Shown one piece after another: positions 31,520 to 41,707 of a stretch of 64,000 bases of DNA. Made by a program: the position numbers and the translations under genes. Under the pieces are notes generated by a model. That model ran no database searches and was not told the origin of the DNA. It was given only the letters and a program-made list of their open reading frames with translations. Numbering within the stretch: the first letter of the stretch is position 1; each line of letters starts with the position of its first letter. Origin of the DNA: an uncultured Bacilli bacterium (lineage in GTDB: Bacteria > Bacillota_I > Bacilli_A > RF39 > UBA660); assembly GCA_947628565.1 (NCBI GenBank), contig CANRAH010000005.1, positions 1-64,000 on the forward strand, given 5' to 3'.

Positions 31520-32875
31520 CTAATTACTATTATCTTTTACAATCCAGCCATTAGGTAAATATCTTTCGCCAGTATATCCATATCCTCCAGCTACACTTAT
31601 TACTTCTCCATCTACAACCATTGAACTAGATCCACCACCATCTAAATTACTTGCATTATATGCACCATAATCAAGAAGAATATTAGTAAGTTCTGCCATA
31701 TCTACTCCTAAGCTGTGTCCTGGTCTTCTACCATCTATAACAAGAAGCAATACTATTCCATCTTTTCTTTGGCCTATAGCACTTCTTGGAGCAATTCCAT
31801 ATCCACCATTACCTTTAAAGGTTGCTGGTTCTCCATTTACTATCAAAAATGGTCCAAATGATACAGCATCACGTATACCCATATCTATTGCTTCTTTAGC
31901 GCTTGCTTTAGTTAAGACAAGTTTATCATCATTAGTAAATCCGATAATTCCTCCACCCCAACCGGTGTCACCATTATCACATACGATTTCACCATCGATT
32001 ATTACTACACCAACAGGTGTATATTCATATGATGCATTATAGGAAAAACCACTAGCATTTATACCTGCTAAACCATTATTTTTCTTTATCAAATTTGGTA
32101 ATTGCATACCACCAGCTTTTAAATTTGGTACTTGCGCAATTTCAACATTTTTAGGATCATAAACAACTAATAAATGTCCTTTATATCCGTTTCCTTCAAT
32201 ATCTATAACTTTATATATATCATTTCCAGGATCACGAGTTAACACCTCTTCATCATGAGGAGATAATATCTCTTGTTCATTTTTATTAGTGTTAGTATCT
32301 ATATCTTCTTTATTTGATTCACCTTCAGGTTCAATAACAATATTATCAGCCATTATTCTATTTATACTTTTTTCATTAAAAAATATATACGCTAAATACT
32401 TATGAGACATAGTTGTCATAGCGCTAGTGACCCAAAGGTTTCTAAAATATGAAATAGGCCCATACATCAAAAATAAGCATACGATAGCCACTAAATCCAT
32501 AAAGGAAAATATAGTAACACCAATAATTTTCTTTTTACTTTTTTTAGGTTTAGAAGTCTTTTCATCTTTTTTATTTTTAACTTCTTTTTTTATTTCTTCT
32601 TTTTTATCTGTTTCTTCATTTTTTTCGTTTGTTTCCATCTTTAAATTTAAATCATTATCTATTTTTGATGGATCAACCAACTTTATATTTAATAATTTTT
32701 TTTCTTTTACATTATTATTATTATTTTCAGGTAGTAAAATATCTTCCATAACTGGCATTTCTGACTTTTTCTTTATCGAAGATATCAAATCATCATCATT
32801 ATTATTTATATTTATTGAAACCAAAGTTTTTTCTATATCATTATATATTTCTAAAACGTCATTTTCCTTATCCAT
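31520..32875 (-). CDS. Phosphodiester glycosidase family (NAGPA-like) membrane protein
   Basis: C-term GINASGFSYN..., DGRRPGHSLGVDMAELTNILLDYGAYNASNLDGGGSSSMVVDG; TM preceded by Lys/Glu-rich region. Confidence 0.88.
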   Translation of the reverse strand: MDKENDVLEIYNDIEKTLVSININNNDDDLISSIKKKSEMPVMEDILLPENNNNNVKEKKLLNIKLVDPSKIDNDLNLKMETNEKNEETDKKEEIKKEVKNKKDEKTSKPKKSKKKIIGVTIFSFMDLVAIVCLFLMYGPISYFRNLWVTSAMTTMSHKYLAYIFFNEKSINRIMADNIVIEPEGESNKEDIDTNTNKNEQEILSPHDEEVLTRDPGNDIYKVIDIEGNGYKGHLLVVYDPKNVEIAQVPNLKAGGMQLPNLIKKNNGLAGINASGFSYNASYEYTPVGVVIIDGEIVCDNGDTGWGGGIIGFTNDDKLVLTKASAKEAIDMGIRDAVSFGPFLIVNGEPATFKGNGGYGIAPRSAIGQRKDGIVLLLVIDGRRPGHSLGVDMAELTNILLDYGAYNASNLDGGGSSSMVVDGEVISVAGGYGYTGERYLPNGWIVKDNSN

Positions 32876-32882
32876 ATTCCAC

Positions 32883-33014
32883 CTAATTAAATTTTAAATA
32901 ATAATAAACTAATCTAAACCCGAAAATAAACACTAAACTCAATAAAAAAATAATACTAAATATTATAAATATCTTACTTTTATTCCTTCTCTTTTTACTC
33001 TTTTCTTTTTTCAT
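32883..33014 (-). CDS. Small single-TM basic protein (43 aa, not in ORF track)
   Basis: MKKEKSKKRRNKSKIFIIFSIIFLLSLVFIFGFRLVYYYLKFN; its stop overlaps the SD (TTAGGTGG) of the next gene. Confidence 0.5.
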   Translation of the reverse strand: MKKEKSKKRRNKSKIFIIFSIIFLLSLVFIFGFRLVYYYLKFN

Positions 33015-33088
33015 ATACATCACATTTTTATTATATTATGATTGTCGTTTTATGTCAAGATTATATATTTTATTAAATAAAAAAGAGC

Positions 33089-33760
33089 TTACGCTCCAAA
33101 ATCATTTTGATAACTAATCATACTAGTAGTATCTACCCCAGGCATTTCTTTAAATTTATCTAATATTTTTAAATCTCTATCTTTAGATTCAACCTCAAAT
33201 GTAAGTTCTACCATATCTTTAGTAATTGATTTACTTTTAATTTTTATCTTAGATAATTTTTTTAACTCTTTAAATATATCATCATCTATAGCACTATTAT
33301 ATTTAATGATAAATAGATATTGTGTATTTACTTTAAATCCCATAATGTATCCTATGAAATATAATATTCCTATTCCAAGAGATGCAATTATAGCAACTAA
33401 ATATAGTCCTGCACCACTCATAATACCAGCAGTTATACTCCAAAACATAAATACCGTATCAGTTGGTTCTTTTATAGCAGTTCTAAATCTTACAATAGAA
33501 AGAGCTCCAACCATACCTAGTGATAAAGCTAAGTTAGAACTAATTGTTCTAATTACCATAGAAGTTACCATTGCAAGTAATATAATACATAAGGAAAAAG
33601 ATTTAGAATAAACAACTCCACTATATGTTTTTCTATAAATAAACACAATGAAAACTCCAATAACAAATGCTACTAAAAGTGAAAACAATATTTTGTCTAC
33701 AGAAATAGTTCCTGTAAATTCTTGTATAACACTTTTTTTAATCATATCTACAAAACTCAT
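33089..33760 (-). CDS. DUF4956 domain membrane protein
   Basis: MVGALSIVRFRTAIKEPTDTVFMFWSI; next to VTC and CotH genes. Confidence 0.85.
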   Translation of the reverse strand: MSFVDMIKKSVIQEFTGTISVDKILFSLLVAFVIGVFIVFIYRKTYSGVVYSKSFSLCIILLAMVTSMVIRTISSNLALSLGMVGALSIVRFRTAIKEPTDTVFMFWSITAGIMSGAGLYLVAIIASLGIGILYFIGYIMGFKVNTQYLFIIKYNSAIDDDIFKELKKLSKIKIKSKSITKDMVELTFEVESKDRDLKILDKFKEMPGVDTTSMISYQNDFGA

Positions 33761-33774
33761 ATTTTTACTCCTTT

Positions 33775-34491
33775 TTATTTTATACTTCTACACATAGCAA
33801 ATTTAGAAAATGCTTGCCTAAACATAGGAACACTAGATAAAATAATTGCTATAGCAGAAGGTAAAACCTCATTAAATTTTACTTCTAATACAACTTCGTT
33901 TTCATCTATAACAGGATACGTCGTTGCATTTTTGTCATATATATTATAATTATATAATCCTGATTTTATATTAGAATCGAAAGTTATCCTAACATCCGAT
34001 ATAGGATATGTATAAGCTATTCTTTTATAATCAACAATAACCGAAGGCTTTAATTTTTTTAACTTTGTATCAACTAAAAATTTACATAATAAATTATCAT
34101 CCTTAGGTATAGCGCCTTCTAGTCTATCCTCTATAATTCTATCACATATTTTTTTATTTATCAATATTTGATCTTTTGATGTTTTATTCTCATGCTTATA
34201 CTTACATTCTAATCTTATGAAACTATAATCATCATTATATACTCTAATTCTATATTTTTTCCTATATTCTACCCCTTCAATTTTTTCATTGTATGCAGTT
34301 TGATTTTCATCATCAAAATATAAACTTCTAATAAAATAACTGTTATCCTCATTAACTGAGTTTGAATCAACATCCATTATTAACTTAAGTTTCTCTTTCA
34401 ATATTGTGGCAACATTTTTGTTTATTATAAATTTTATTTCATTTCTATATTTTCTCATATTAATCACCAAAATACTTTTCCATTTCTGCAT
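33775..34491 (-). CDS. VTC domain-containing (polyphosphate polymerase-like) protein
   Basis: RNEIKFIINK..., YRKKYRIRVYNDDYSFIRLECKYK, VIVDYKRIAY. Confidence 0.88.
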   Translation of the reverse strand: MQKWKSILVINMRKYRNEIKFIINKNVATILKEKLKLIMDVDSNSVNEDNSYFIRSLYFDDENQTAYNEKIEGVEYRKKYRIRVYNDDYSFIRLECKYKHENKTSKDQILINKKICDRIIEDRLEGAIPKDDNLLCKFLVDTKLKKLKPSVIVDYKRIAYTYPISDVRITFDSNIKSGLYNYNIYDKNATTYPVIDENEVVLEVKFNEVLPSAIAIILSSVPMFRQAFSKFAMCRSIK

Positions 34492-37330
34492 TACTCAAAT
34501 TAAAGAAACTTTTAGCTGTTTTCTTCAAATAATCTTCTCTTAAGTTTGTATATTTTCTTAATTCTTCAATATTATTTTCCCATTCTTGCATAGTCATATT
34601 GTATCTTTTTTGATTTCGTTCCATCTCAGGCTTTAACATATTATATAATTCATCAATTTTCTTTAGTACTCTTTCTTTATTCCATACTTTCTTTAACTGA
34701 TAACTAATTCGAGTTAAAAGAGTATCTTTAAATTCATCATTTTTTATAAGAGCACGCATAAGTGTAGTCGGTACTTTAAGTCTACTCATACCATCAGGTT
34801 GTACCGTAAAATTGAAATAATTCAAATTATAATTCCACATTGCAAAATCCAAATCATAAAAAATCATTTTTATCTTTCCAGAATCTACATCTTCGTGCCA
34901 ATAAAATCTTGTATTTACTATGTCATTGTTAGTAATCCAATTCTCAGCTGCCCAAAAATCAGCATAACTTTCTATATCAAGTATACTTTTTACATATTCA
35001 TAATTACTTTGTATACTTAAATCATGGGTCTGTACATATTTAATTAAATCGGAGTACTTAGTAATGGAACCTACAGTTACATTGTTATCTATTCTAACAA
35101 TATTTGATTTTGAAGGATCAACATTATAATTATTTGAAATAAATGTTTCATCTACTTTTTCACGAATATTATAAACTCCATAATATTCACCATTTATATA
35201 AAGAATTATAGGTTTATAGGCTTGAACCTTTAAATTTGTAACTCCATCTACTAAAGATGTCATAAGTATATCTCTTATAAAGGCGGATTCCTGATCTTGA
35301 GATCCAGAACGCAAAACTAAAGTATCAAAATTTGAATAATCTCTATTTTCAAATACTTGATAATTCAGACTACCTTCTCCATACTTTTTCCTAAATTTTA
35401 AAGAATAACTTTTTTTTGCCAATCCTCTAGTAGAACCACCAAATAATTTTAATCCACAAGGAATACTAAAACTTTTTCCGTTTTCATAAAGTTCTGCATA
35501 TGCACTAACTTCTAAATCTTCATTCCAAGGATTATTTTGAATTCTGTTAAAGTCACTTCCCTGCAAAGAAACTGACATAACTGGTAATGTATGATTTTCA
35601 TTTATTATATATGACAAAGTAACTACATCACTTTCAAGCTTACCGCTTTTATAACTCATAGCTTTTACAACAGTAGTTTTATTAAGTAAAATGGGACCAT
35701 CATATACTTTAGATTTCGTTGTTGGAGTACTACCATCTAAAGTGTAATAAATTGTCCCATTACCATTCATCTCTAAATTAATTCCATCAGTATCATTATA
35801 CACGCCAGATGGAGTATTATACTTTGGAATATATGCTACACTATTTACTCCAGTACCATTTGCGCTATTAGGTGTTGGAGTTTTGAAATAATATACACCA
35901 TAATCCTTTTTCCCCAAACTATATCCTAACGGAACATTTGCAATGAAAATTGAATCAATGATATCATTACCTTTTACTAAATATAATGATTCAACATCGG
36001 ATAACTTAAAGTTAGCATGAGCATAGCTATTATTACTTAAATTAGTATCTCCACTTGCCATTATAATATAGTATTCACCAGATTTAAGAGAAACATCTGG
36101 GAGATTGAATTTTTTCAAATTATCGTCATTGTTAGTTAAATAATAATCTTTTAAGTTAATTGTTTCATTTGAATTATTTTTAAGTTCTATCCAATCATAA
36201 TATGTATAACCATTTTGAGGTAAATATGAATAATTATTGTTCATAACCTCATTTATTATTAGTGTTTTACCGCTTTTAAGTTTATGCTTTGAAAATTCAT
36301 CAATTCCAGAAGATGTATTTTCATATCCTGGGCTTATGTTACTAGTTTCAAAGAAATTTTCATCTTCATAAACCAGTGCTATACCATTTGGTATATTTTT
36401 ATATTCTAATTTATCAATTATTTTTCCTTTATTATTAGTAAGAACCGCAGCTCCAGTCTTAGATTTTAAATTAAATCCTGAATATATCTCATCATCATTT
36501 GTATCATAATCATCCATATATATAGTAAGGATTTCACCTTTACCTAGAGTAACATCGGATAAGCAATATTTAAATGGTATGTCTATATCATTAGAAATAC
36601 AATATCCATTCAAATTTGTTGCATCACCATTATTAATTATTTCTATATAACCTGAATAATCTCCATAACTGTTTTTAAAATTTCCATCATTTTTTGGTAA
36701 TACTTCATTAATTTTAACAGTACCATCAACAATTAAAGATTTCTTATATTCTTCATATCCTTCTTTAGTATTAGCAAAACCTGGAGTAGCTTTAGCAGTC
36801 TCAAACCAAGTACCATTTAAATCACGTGCCATTACCTCGTTTTTTTTGATCGATTTTATATCAATCGCATCAATTACTTTTCCTTTTGCATTTACAAAAA
36901 ATAAAGACTCTCCACCACTACTTAATTTAAAATTAGCATATAATCCATTTCTACTTTGACCTGTTAAATATACAACTAAATATGATTTAGCTTTTATTGT
37001 GACTTCTGGAAAAGCCCATTTTGTTTTATTATTTCTATCACTTAATCCATAGTTTTTTAAATTAATATCATAGTCATTTCCATTATATATTTCAATCCAA
37101 TCGGAAACATCACCGTCTTCTGATGCAACCGCTCCTGAATTAGATGTCATAATCTCATTTATTACAAGTTTTGTATAACTAGCATCTCCTGTTGGTAGAT
37201 CTTTTTCAAGAAGTTTATCTTCGGTATTATCTACGACAAACATATCGATTAATATGAATATAATAATAGCTATAATCATAATTAAAATTGATTTTTTATT
37301 TTTATTTATAAATGATTTATTTATACTCAT
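34460..37330 (-). CDS. Multi-domain CotH kinase family protein with three lamin-tail-like domains and a CHB_HEX-like domain
   Basis: TKLVINEIMTSNSG / TVKINEVLPKNDG / TLIINEVMNNN; IYYTLDGSTPT; CotH KSYSLKFRKKYG, LYINGEYYGVYNIREKVDE, MIFYDLDFAMWN. Confidence 0.9.
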   Translation of the reverse strand: MSINKSFINKNKKSILIMIIAIIIFILIDMFVVDNTEDKLLEKDLPTGDASYTKLVINEIMTSNSGAVASEDGDVSDWIEIYNGNDYDINLKNYGLSDRNNKTKWAFPEVTIKAKSYLVVYLTGQSRNGLYANFKLSSGGESLFFVNAKGKVIDAIDIKSIKKNEVMARDLNGTWFETAKATPGFANTKEGYEEYKKSLIVDGTVKINEVLPKNDGNFKNSYGDYSGYIEIINNGDATNLNGYCISNDIDIPFKYCLSDVTLGKGEILTIYMDDYDTNDDEIYSGFNLKSKTGAAVLTNNKGKIIDKLEYKNIPNGIALVYEDENFFETSNISPGYENTSSGIDEFSKHKLKSGKTLIINEVMNNNYSYLPQNGYTYYDWIELKNNSNETINLKDYYLTNNDDNLKKFNLPDVSLKSGEYYIIMASGDTNLSNNSYAHANFKLSDVESLYLVKGNDIIDSIFIANVPLGYSLGKKDYGVYYFKTPTPNSANGTGVNSVAYIPKYNTPSGVYNDTDGINLEMNGNGTIYYTLDGSTPTTKSKVYDGPILLNKTTVVKAMSYKSGKLESDVVTLSYIINENHTLPVMSVSLQGSDFNRIQNNPWNEDLEVSAYAELYENGKSFSIPCGLKLFGGSTRGLAKKSYSLKFRKKYGEGSLNYQVFENRDYSNFDTLVLRSGSQDQESAFIRDILMTSLVDGVTNLKVQAYKPIILYINGEYYGVYNIREKVDETFISNNYNVDPSKSNIVRIDNNVTVGSITKYSDLIKYVQTHDLSIQSNYEYVKSILDIESYADFWAAENWITNNDIVNTRFYWHEDVDSGKIKMIFYDLDFAMWNYNLNYFNFTVQPDGMSRLKVPTTLMRALIKNDEFKDTLLTRISYQLKKVWNKERVLKKIDELYNMLKPEMERNQKRYNMTMQEWENNIEELRKYTNLREDYLKKTAKSFFNLSNAEMEKYFGD

Positions 37331-37470
37331 ACCTCACCTACTTATACAAATATTTTATCATAAAAAAAGAAATATTAAAATACTAATATTCTTATATTAT
37401 AAGTTTATGTCAAGTATTTGTAAAAATAAATAATTTTTATGAACTTTAATTTTTTAATTATCTAATAAAA

Positions 37471-37495
37471 AATGAAACTAATTATATAGTTTCAT
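37471..37495 (-). terminator. rpmA terminator overlapping the stop codon
   Basis: ATGAAACTA..TAGTTTCAT plus U-tract. Confidence 0.65.
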
Positions 37496-37769
37496 AAACG
37501 CTAACTTGTTTTTTATCTTTTCCTAAACGTTCATATTTTACATATCCGCTTATTTTAGCATAAACAGTATCATCAGAACCGATTCCAGCATTAACACCTG
37601 GATAAATTCTAGTTCCTCTTTGACGATATATAATAGATCCTCCTGTTACATACTCACCATCGCTTGCTTTTGCTCCTAATCTTCTACCAGCAGAATCTCT
37701 ACCATTTTTTGTTGATCCTTGACCTTTTTTATGGGCAAATAATTGGATATTTAATGTCATCAATTTCAT
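37482..37769 (-). CDS. rpmA: 50S ribosomal protein L27 with cleavable N-terminal extension
   Basis: [26 protein letters not shown]. Confidence 0.97.
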   Translation of the reverse strand: MKLMTLNIQLFAHKKGQGSTKNGRDSAGRRLGAKASDGEYVTGGSIIYRQRGTRIYPGVNAGIGSDDTVYAKISGYVKYERLGKDKKQVSVYETI

Positions 37770-37783
37770 GAGATGGCACCTCC

Positions 37784-38086
37784 CTATCTTATTTTAATAT
37801 ACTCTTTATAATTTTTTCTTAATTCTTGAAACATGCTTATCATATTTTCCATTAAAATATTTATAACATCATTATAATATAATATTCCAATTTCAAGAAA
37901 TCCGTCATCCTCACTATAAACAATTGATTCACCATCTATTTTTATAATCGCATTAACTGTAGTTATTGCAATTGAAGAAATAGATGAACAGACAATATCA
38001 AATCCTTCATCTGCGTAATCAGCATGTCCTTTAATTCTAACGAAATTTATATAATTATCTTTTCTTTTAACATCGACTGTTATCAT
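37784..38086 (-). CDS. prp: Ribosomal-processing cysteine protease Prp
   Basis: [28 protein letters not shown]; located between L21 and L27. Confidence 0.95.
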   Translation of the reverse strand: MITVDVKRKDNYINFVRIKGHADYADEGFDIVCSSISSIAITTVNAIIKIDGESIVYSEDDGFLEIGILYYNDVINILMENMISMFQELRKNYKEYIKIR

Positions 38087-38087
38087 A

Positions 38088-38390
38088 TTATTTTACCACG
38101 ATTTTTTTGATTTCAACTTTAGTGTATGGTTGACGATGTCCTTGAGTTCTATGGTAATTTTTCTTTTGATTATATTTATAAACTATAATCTTTTTACCCT
38201 TACCATTTTTTACAACTTCACCTTCAACATAAGCATTAGTTAAAACAGGTGTTCCATAAATACCATTAGCCATTAAAACTTTATCAAATTTTACTTTGTC
38301 ATTAGCTTCTTTGTCTAATTTTTCGATATAAAGAACTGTACCTTCTTCAACATAATATTGCTTTCCACCAGTTTCTATAACTGCTTTCAT
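38088..38390 (-). CDS. rplU: 50S ribosomal protein L21 (track ORF starts at 38420)
   Basis: [17 protein letters not shown]...; AGGAGG SD before ATG 38390. Confidence 0.97.
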   Translation of the reverse strand: MKAVIETGGKQYYVEEGTVLYIEKLDKEANDKVKFDKVLMANGIYGTPVLTNAYVEGEVVKNGKGKKIIVYKYNQKKNYHRTQGHRQPYTKVEIKKIVVK

Positions 38391-38399
38391 AAATCCTCC

Positions 38400-38478
38400 T
38401 TTTAAACTAAGACTCACCATTAAGGTACTTACGTTTCAAAACCTTTTCTGTGTGGTTGTAGAGTGAGGCCCTACACGT
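38400..38478 (-). ncRNA. Ribosomal protein L21 leader (putative)
   Basis: CGTGTAGGGCCTCACTCTACAACC...CCTTAATGGTGAGTCTTAG directly upstream of rplU. Confidence 0.65.
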
Positions 38479-38489
38479 TTTAAATAATA

Positions 38490-39239
38490 TCATAAATTGT
38501 TTGTAATGTCAAACATTTTCTTCAAAAAATAGTTTTCTGTCATATATTTTTCATCTATATAAAACAAATGTCTATAATCTTTTTTCATTTCAGATACATT
38601 ATTAATTATTTTTTTATGTTTAAATTTAAACTCATTTAAATATCTTTCAAGTAAAAATTTATTAAAAATTTCTTTTCTTTCTTTATATAATTTATTGACT
38701 TCTAAAAATAGAAAAGATAAAACCAATATAAATAATTTATTGATTTTGAAAAACAGTATTGAAAATATAATTATCAAAATATAAGAAATTATTACTGAAA
38801 TTAATAAACTATTTTTAAAACTCGTTATTTTATTTAATAATACATTAAGTATTTTAGATCCATCCAAAGGATATATTGGTATCAAATTAAATATTATTAT
38901 GAAATAATTAATCATGTCAAAATATTCATAATCTATATATTGTTTAATTATCATATAAAAGATAAATTGAAATATGACTCCTGATATTGCAATCAAAAAT
39001 TCCTCTATTAGTGGTCTATTTATTATTTCATTAAATTTAGTAAGTCCACCAAAAGGAAGAATAATAATTTTATCTATATTCCATTTAAAGAATAATGCCA
39101 TTATTATATGTCCTAATTCATGAATTGTTATAATAAGCATAAAGTAACTTATAAATCTAAAATGGCCTATTAAAATAAATATTAACACACAAATTAAAAA
39201 AAGAGGATGCAAATATATTTTATTTAAGATATTCTTCAT
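38490..39239 (-). CDS. M50 site-2 metalloprotease, SpoIVFB-like
   Basis: ITIHELGHIIMALF (HExxH) and IYPLDGSKIL; B. subtilis-like synteny with rplU. Confidence 0.88.
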   Translation of the reverse strand: MKNILNKIYLHPLFLICVLIFILIGHFRFISYFMLIITIHELGHIIMALFFKWNIDKIIILPFGGLTKFNEIINRPLIEEFLIAISGVIFQFIFYMIIKQYIDYEYFDMINYFIIIFNLIPIYPLDGSKILNVLLNKITSFKNSLLISVIISYILIIIFSILFFKINKLFILVLSFLFLEVNKLYKERKEIFNKFLLERYLNEFKFKHKKIINNVSEMKKDYRHLFYIDEKYMTENYFLKKMFDITNNL

Positions 39240-39756
39240 AATTTAATATATTTGAATCTTTTTTATACACTAAATATAGATTTTTATTAGCTTCACCTAA
39301 AACAGATCCTTTTTTTACATAATCATAAAGTTTAACATTCGTGTTATTAATATTTCCATACCATTCATCTATACCATCTACTCTTTGAACTATTATTGTA
39401 TTGCCATATCCCTCTTTATCACCAATAAATACCACAATTCCACTTTCTTCAAGTGGCACTAAATAGTTATCATCAACGGTAAGTTTAACTCCATCCATAT
39501 ATTTTTCTTTATCATTATACACTAATTTTTCGCTGAAAACTGCATCTGTTTTTATTATGTTATCAAGTATATCAGTATTACCAATGTATTTGTTATAAAG
39601 CTTTTTTAAATACGTATACGAAATATTGTTATCATATACTTGTTTATAAAAATTATTTTTAAAACTTGTACTAGACTTTATTAAAATTAAAACTACAAGC
39701 ATTAATATTATCGAAATTAAAGTTTTAGAAAAAAAGATTGTTCTTTTATTTTTCAT
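39220..39756 (-). CDS. SpoIVFA-like membrane protein with degenerate LytM/M23 domain
   Basis: N-term TM; GIVVFIGDKEGYGNTIIVQRVDGIDEWYGNI; overlaps SpoIVFB-like gene. Confidence 0.75.
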   Translation of the reverse strand: MKNKRTIFFSKTLISIILMLVVLILIKSSTSFKNNFYKQVYDNNISYTYLKKLYNKYIGNTDILDNIIKTDAVFSEKLVYNDKEKYMDGVKLTVDDNYLVPLEESGIVVFIGDKEGYGNTIIVQRVDGIDEWYGNINNTNVKLYDYVKKGSVLGEANKNLYLVYKKDSNILNYEEYLK

Positions 39757-39804
39757 GGCATCACCAATAAAAGTATATGATACACATTAAAAATATTAGA
39801 ACAA

Positions 39805-40407
39805 TTATTTTTCTTTTATCAAATGTTTATTTAAAGAGTAATATTGTACTCCAGATATAATTGACATTATAGTAGCTACAAAAAGTAATGCCTTTGAAAC
39901 TGAAATATTCCAAAGTTCAAATGGTAAATTATAGAAAAATGTAAGTACAATTCCTACCATAAGACAAGCTGTTTTTATTTTTCCAGATTTAATTGCAGCT
40001 ACAACTTTACCTTTACTTGCTGCAAGCATTTTAATTGAATTAACTACACTATCTCTAATAATTATTATTACTGGTATAATTGGATGTATAAATCCTTGAG
40101 ATGCAAGTATAATTAATACTGAATTAACAAGAATTTTATCTGCAATAGCATCAATCATTTTACCAAAATCAGTAATCAAATTATATTTACGAGCAAAATA
40201 ACCATCTAAAAAATCAGTTAAAGATGCTATTATAAATAATACTCCTGCAACTATATATTTCAAATCTATAACTATAGCTTCATTTACAAATATTTTAGGT
40301 ATTTCAAGTCCAAATAATGTAGTTATATAATTACCACCTAATAAAATTATTATTATTATTATAGTAATTATAATTCTTGATATTGTAAGTTTATTAGGCA
40401 AGTTCAT
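39805..40407 (-). CDS. pgsA: CDP-diacylglycerol-glycerol-3-phosphate 3-phosphatidyltransferase (track ORF starts at 40425)
   Basis: MNLPNKLTISRI, DFLDGYFARKYNLITDFGKMIDAIADK. Confidence 0.95.
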   Translation of the reverse strand: MNLPNKLTISRIIITIIIIIILLGGNYITTLFGLEIPKIFVNEAIVIDLKYIVAGVLFIIASLTDFLDGYFARKYNLITDFGKMIDAIADKILVNSVLIILASQGFIHPIIPVIIIIRDSVVNSIKMLAASKGKVVAAIKSGKIKTACLMVGIVLTFFYNLPFELWNISVSKALLFVATIMSIISGVQYYSLNKHLIKEK

Positions 40408-40897
40408 AAATATTAACTCCTTCATCCACTATTGTATTTGATATTTTTTCATCATCTTTCGTTACAAGTAAAACTATAATATATATAATAACTACTATAA
40501 AAAGAATAATTCCACTTACTATCAAATAACTTGGAACATTTTTTTGTTTACTCTTTTCCATCGTATAAGGTGATGAAATTTTAACTGTCTTTAGTTTTTT
40601 TTCTTTTTTTCTTTGTTCTTTCTCTGCTTTTTTTATATCATCCAATGAAATTTTAGATGTAAAATCAAATAAATATTCGTTAAATTCTTCTACCATTTCA
40701 TCATAATCTAATCCTAAATATTTGGAATAATTTTTTATAAACATTTTCAAATAAAAAATATCTTTAAATGCCTCTTTATTTCCCTGTTCTATGTTTTCTA
40801 ATTGAGATGGTCTAAGTTTCAAATCTAAAGCAGCTTCTTCTAGTGTAATTCCCATAGACTCACGTGCTTCTTTTAATTTTTCTCCAATCTCTTTCAT
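40394..40897 (-). CDS. RodZ-like helix-turn-helix membrane protein
   Basis: GEKLKEARESMGITLEEAALDLKLRPSQLENIEQG, C-terminal TM. Confidence 0.85.
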   Translation of the reverse strand: MKEIGEKLKEARESMGITLEEAALDLKLRPSQLENIEQGNKEAFKDIFYLKMFIKNYSKYLGLDYDEMVEEFNEYLFDFTSKISLDDIKKAEKEQRKKEKKLKTVKISSPYTMEKSKQKNVPSYLIVSGIILFIVVIIYIIVLLVTKDDEKISNTIVDEGVNIYELA

Positions 40898-40924
40898 TTT
40901 TACCTCAATTCTATAATAAAAATA

Positions 40925-41268
40925 ATATTTTATAAGCCATGTTCTGTTCTCCTATATAGGAGCGACAAATATTTATCTACTTAAAACTAAGTCCCTAGAT
41001 TAGTTCATTTCCTTTTCTAGAGTTCCCCTACCAAAATTTGGGTTTCTCACTCGCGGGGTTTACCACGTTCCACTTCCACAATTTCTTGCTTATTCGTCAC
41101 TTTGGCACTTTTATACTTAATCTAACCATATTAAAACTTAGGTTATTTCAGAGCCGTTAGCTTACGCTACCAAAAGTTATTTTTTCCTTTTGCACGAACA
41201 CTACAACCATCTCAGATTGTGTGAGCATGGACTTTCCTCTACATTATAAAAAATGCAGCATTTGTCAA
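40925..41268 (-). ncRNA. rnpB: RNase P RNA
   Basis: minus strand GTAGAGGAAAGTCCATGCTCACA...GGTAAACCCC...GAGAACAGAACATGGCTTATA. Confidence 0.92.
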
Positions 41269-41272
41269 AATA

Positions 41273-41599
41273 TTATTCTTTGCCATAAATTATTTTTTCT
41301 AATTTTGAAATGCGTCTTAATATATCAGAATTAGAAACATTACCGCTACTACTTTCCTCAGATAAAACATCAAGTTTAGTCTTCAAGTTTCTGATTTCTT
41401 GTTTTAGCCTAATATTATCTTCAATAAGATCCTTCTTATCTTTTTCTAATTCACTAATTATAGAATTCATCTCTTCATAATCTTTTATTATAACATCTAA
41501 ATATTTATCAACTTCTTGTGGACTATAACCTCTTGTATTTATTTTAAACTCTTTTTCTAAAATATCATTACTAGTCAAAATTACTCTATCTTTGTACAT
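41273..41599 (-). CDS. gpsB: Cell division protein GpsB/DivIVA family (track ORF starts at 41614)
   Basis: LTSNDILEKEFKINTRGYSPQEVDKYLDVIIKDYEEM. Confidence 0.92.
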   Translation of the reverse strand: MYKDRVILTSNDILEKEFKINTRGYSPQEVDKYLDVIIKDYEEMNSIISELEKDKKDLIEDNIRLKQEIRNLKTKLDVLSEESSSGNVSNSDILRRISKLEKIIYGKE

Positions 41600-41707
41600 T
41601 ACACTCCACCTCACTTATTCCTTTTAAATTATCTCAAAAAAAAAAGCTTTTGTCAATACAAGGAAATATATACTAGCTAAGGTAAATAACCTAAAATATA
41701 TTAAAAA

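Noticed and set aside
32427-32897. Plus-strand 156-aa Ser/Phe-rich ORF
   Set aside because: Antisense to the Lys/Glu-rich low-complexity region of the glycosidase gene; composition artefact.
33306-33611. Plus-strand 101-aa ORF
   Set aside because: Antisense inside the DUF4956 gene.
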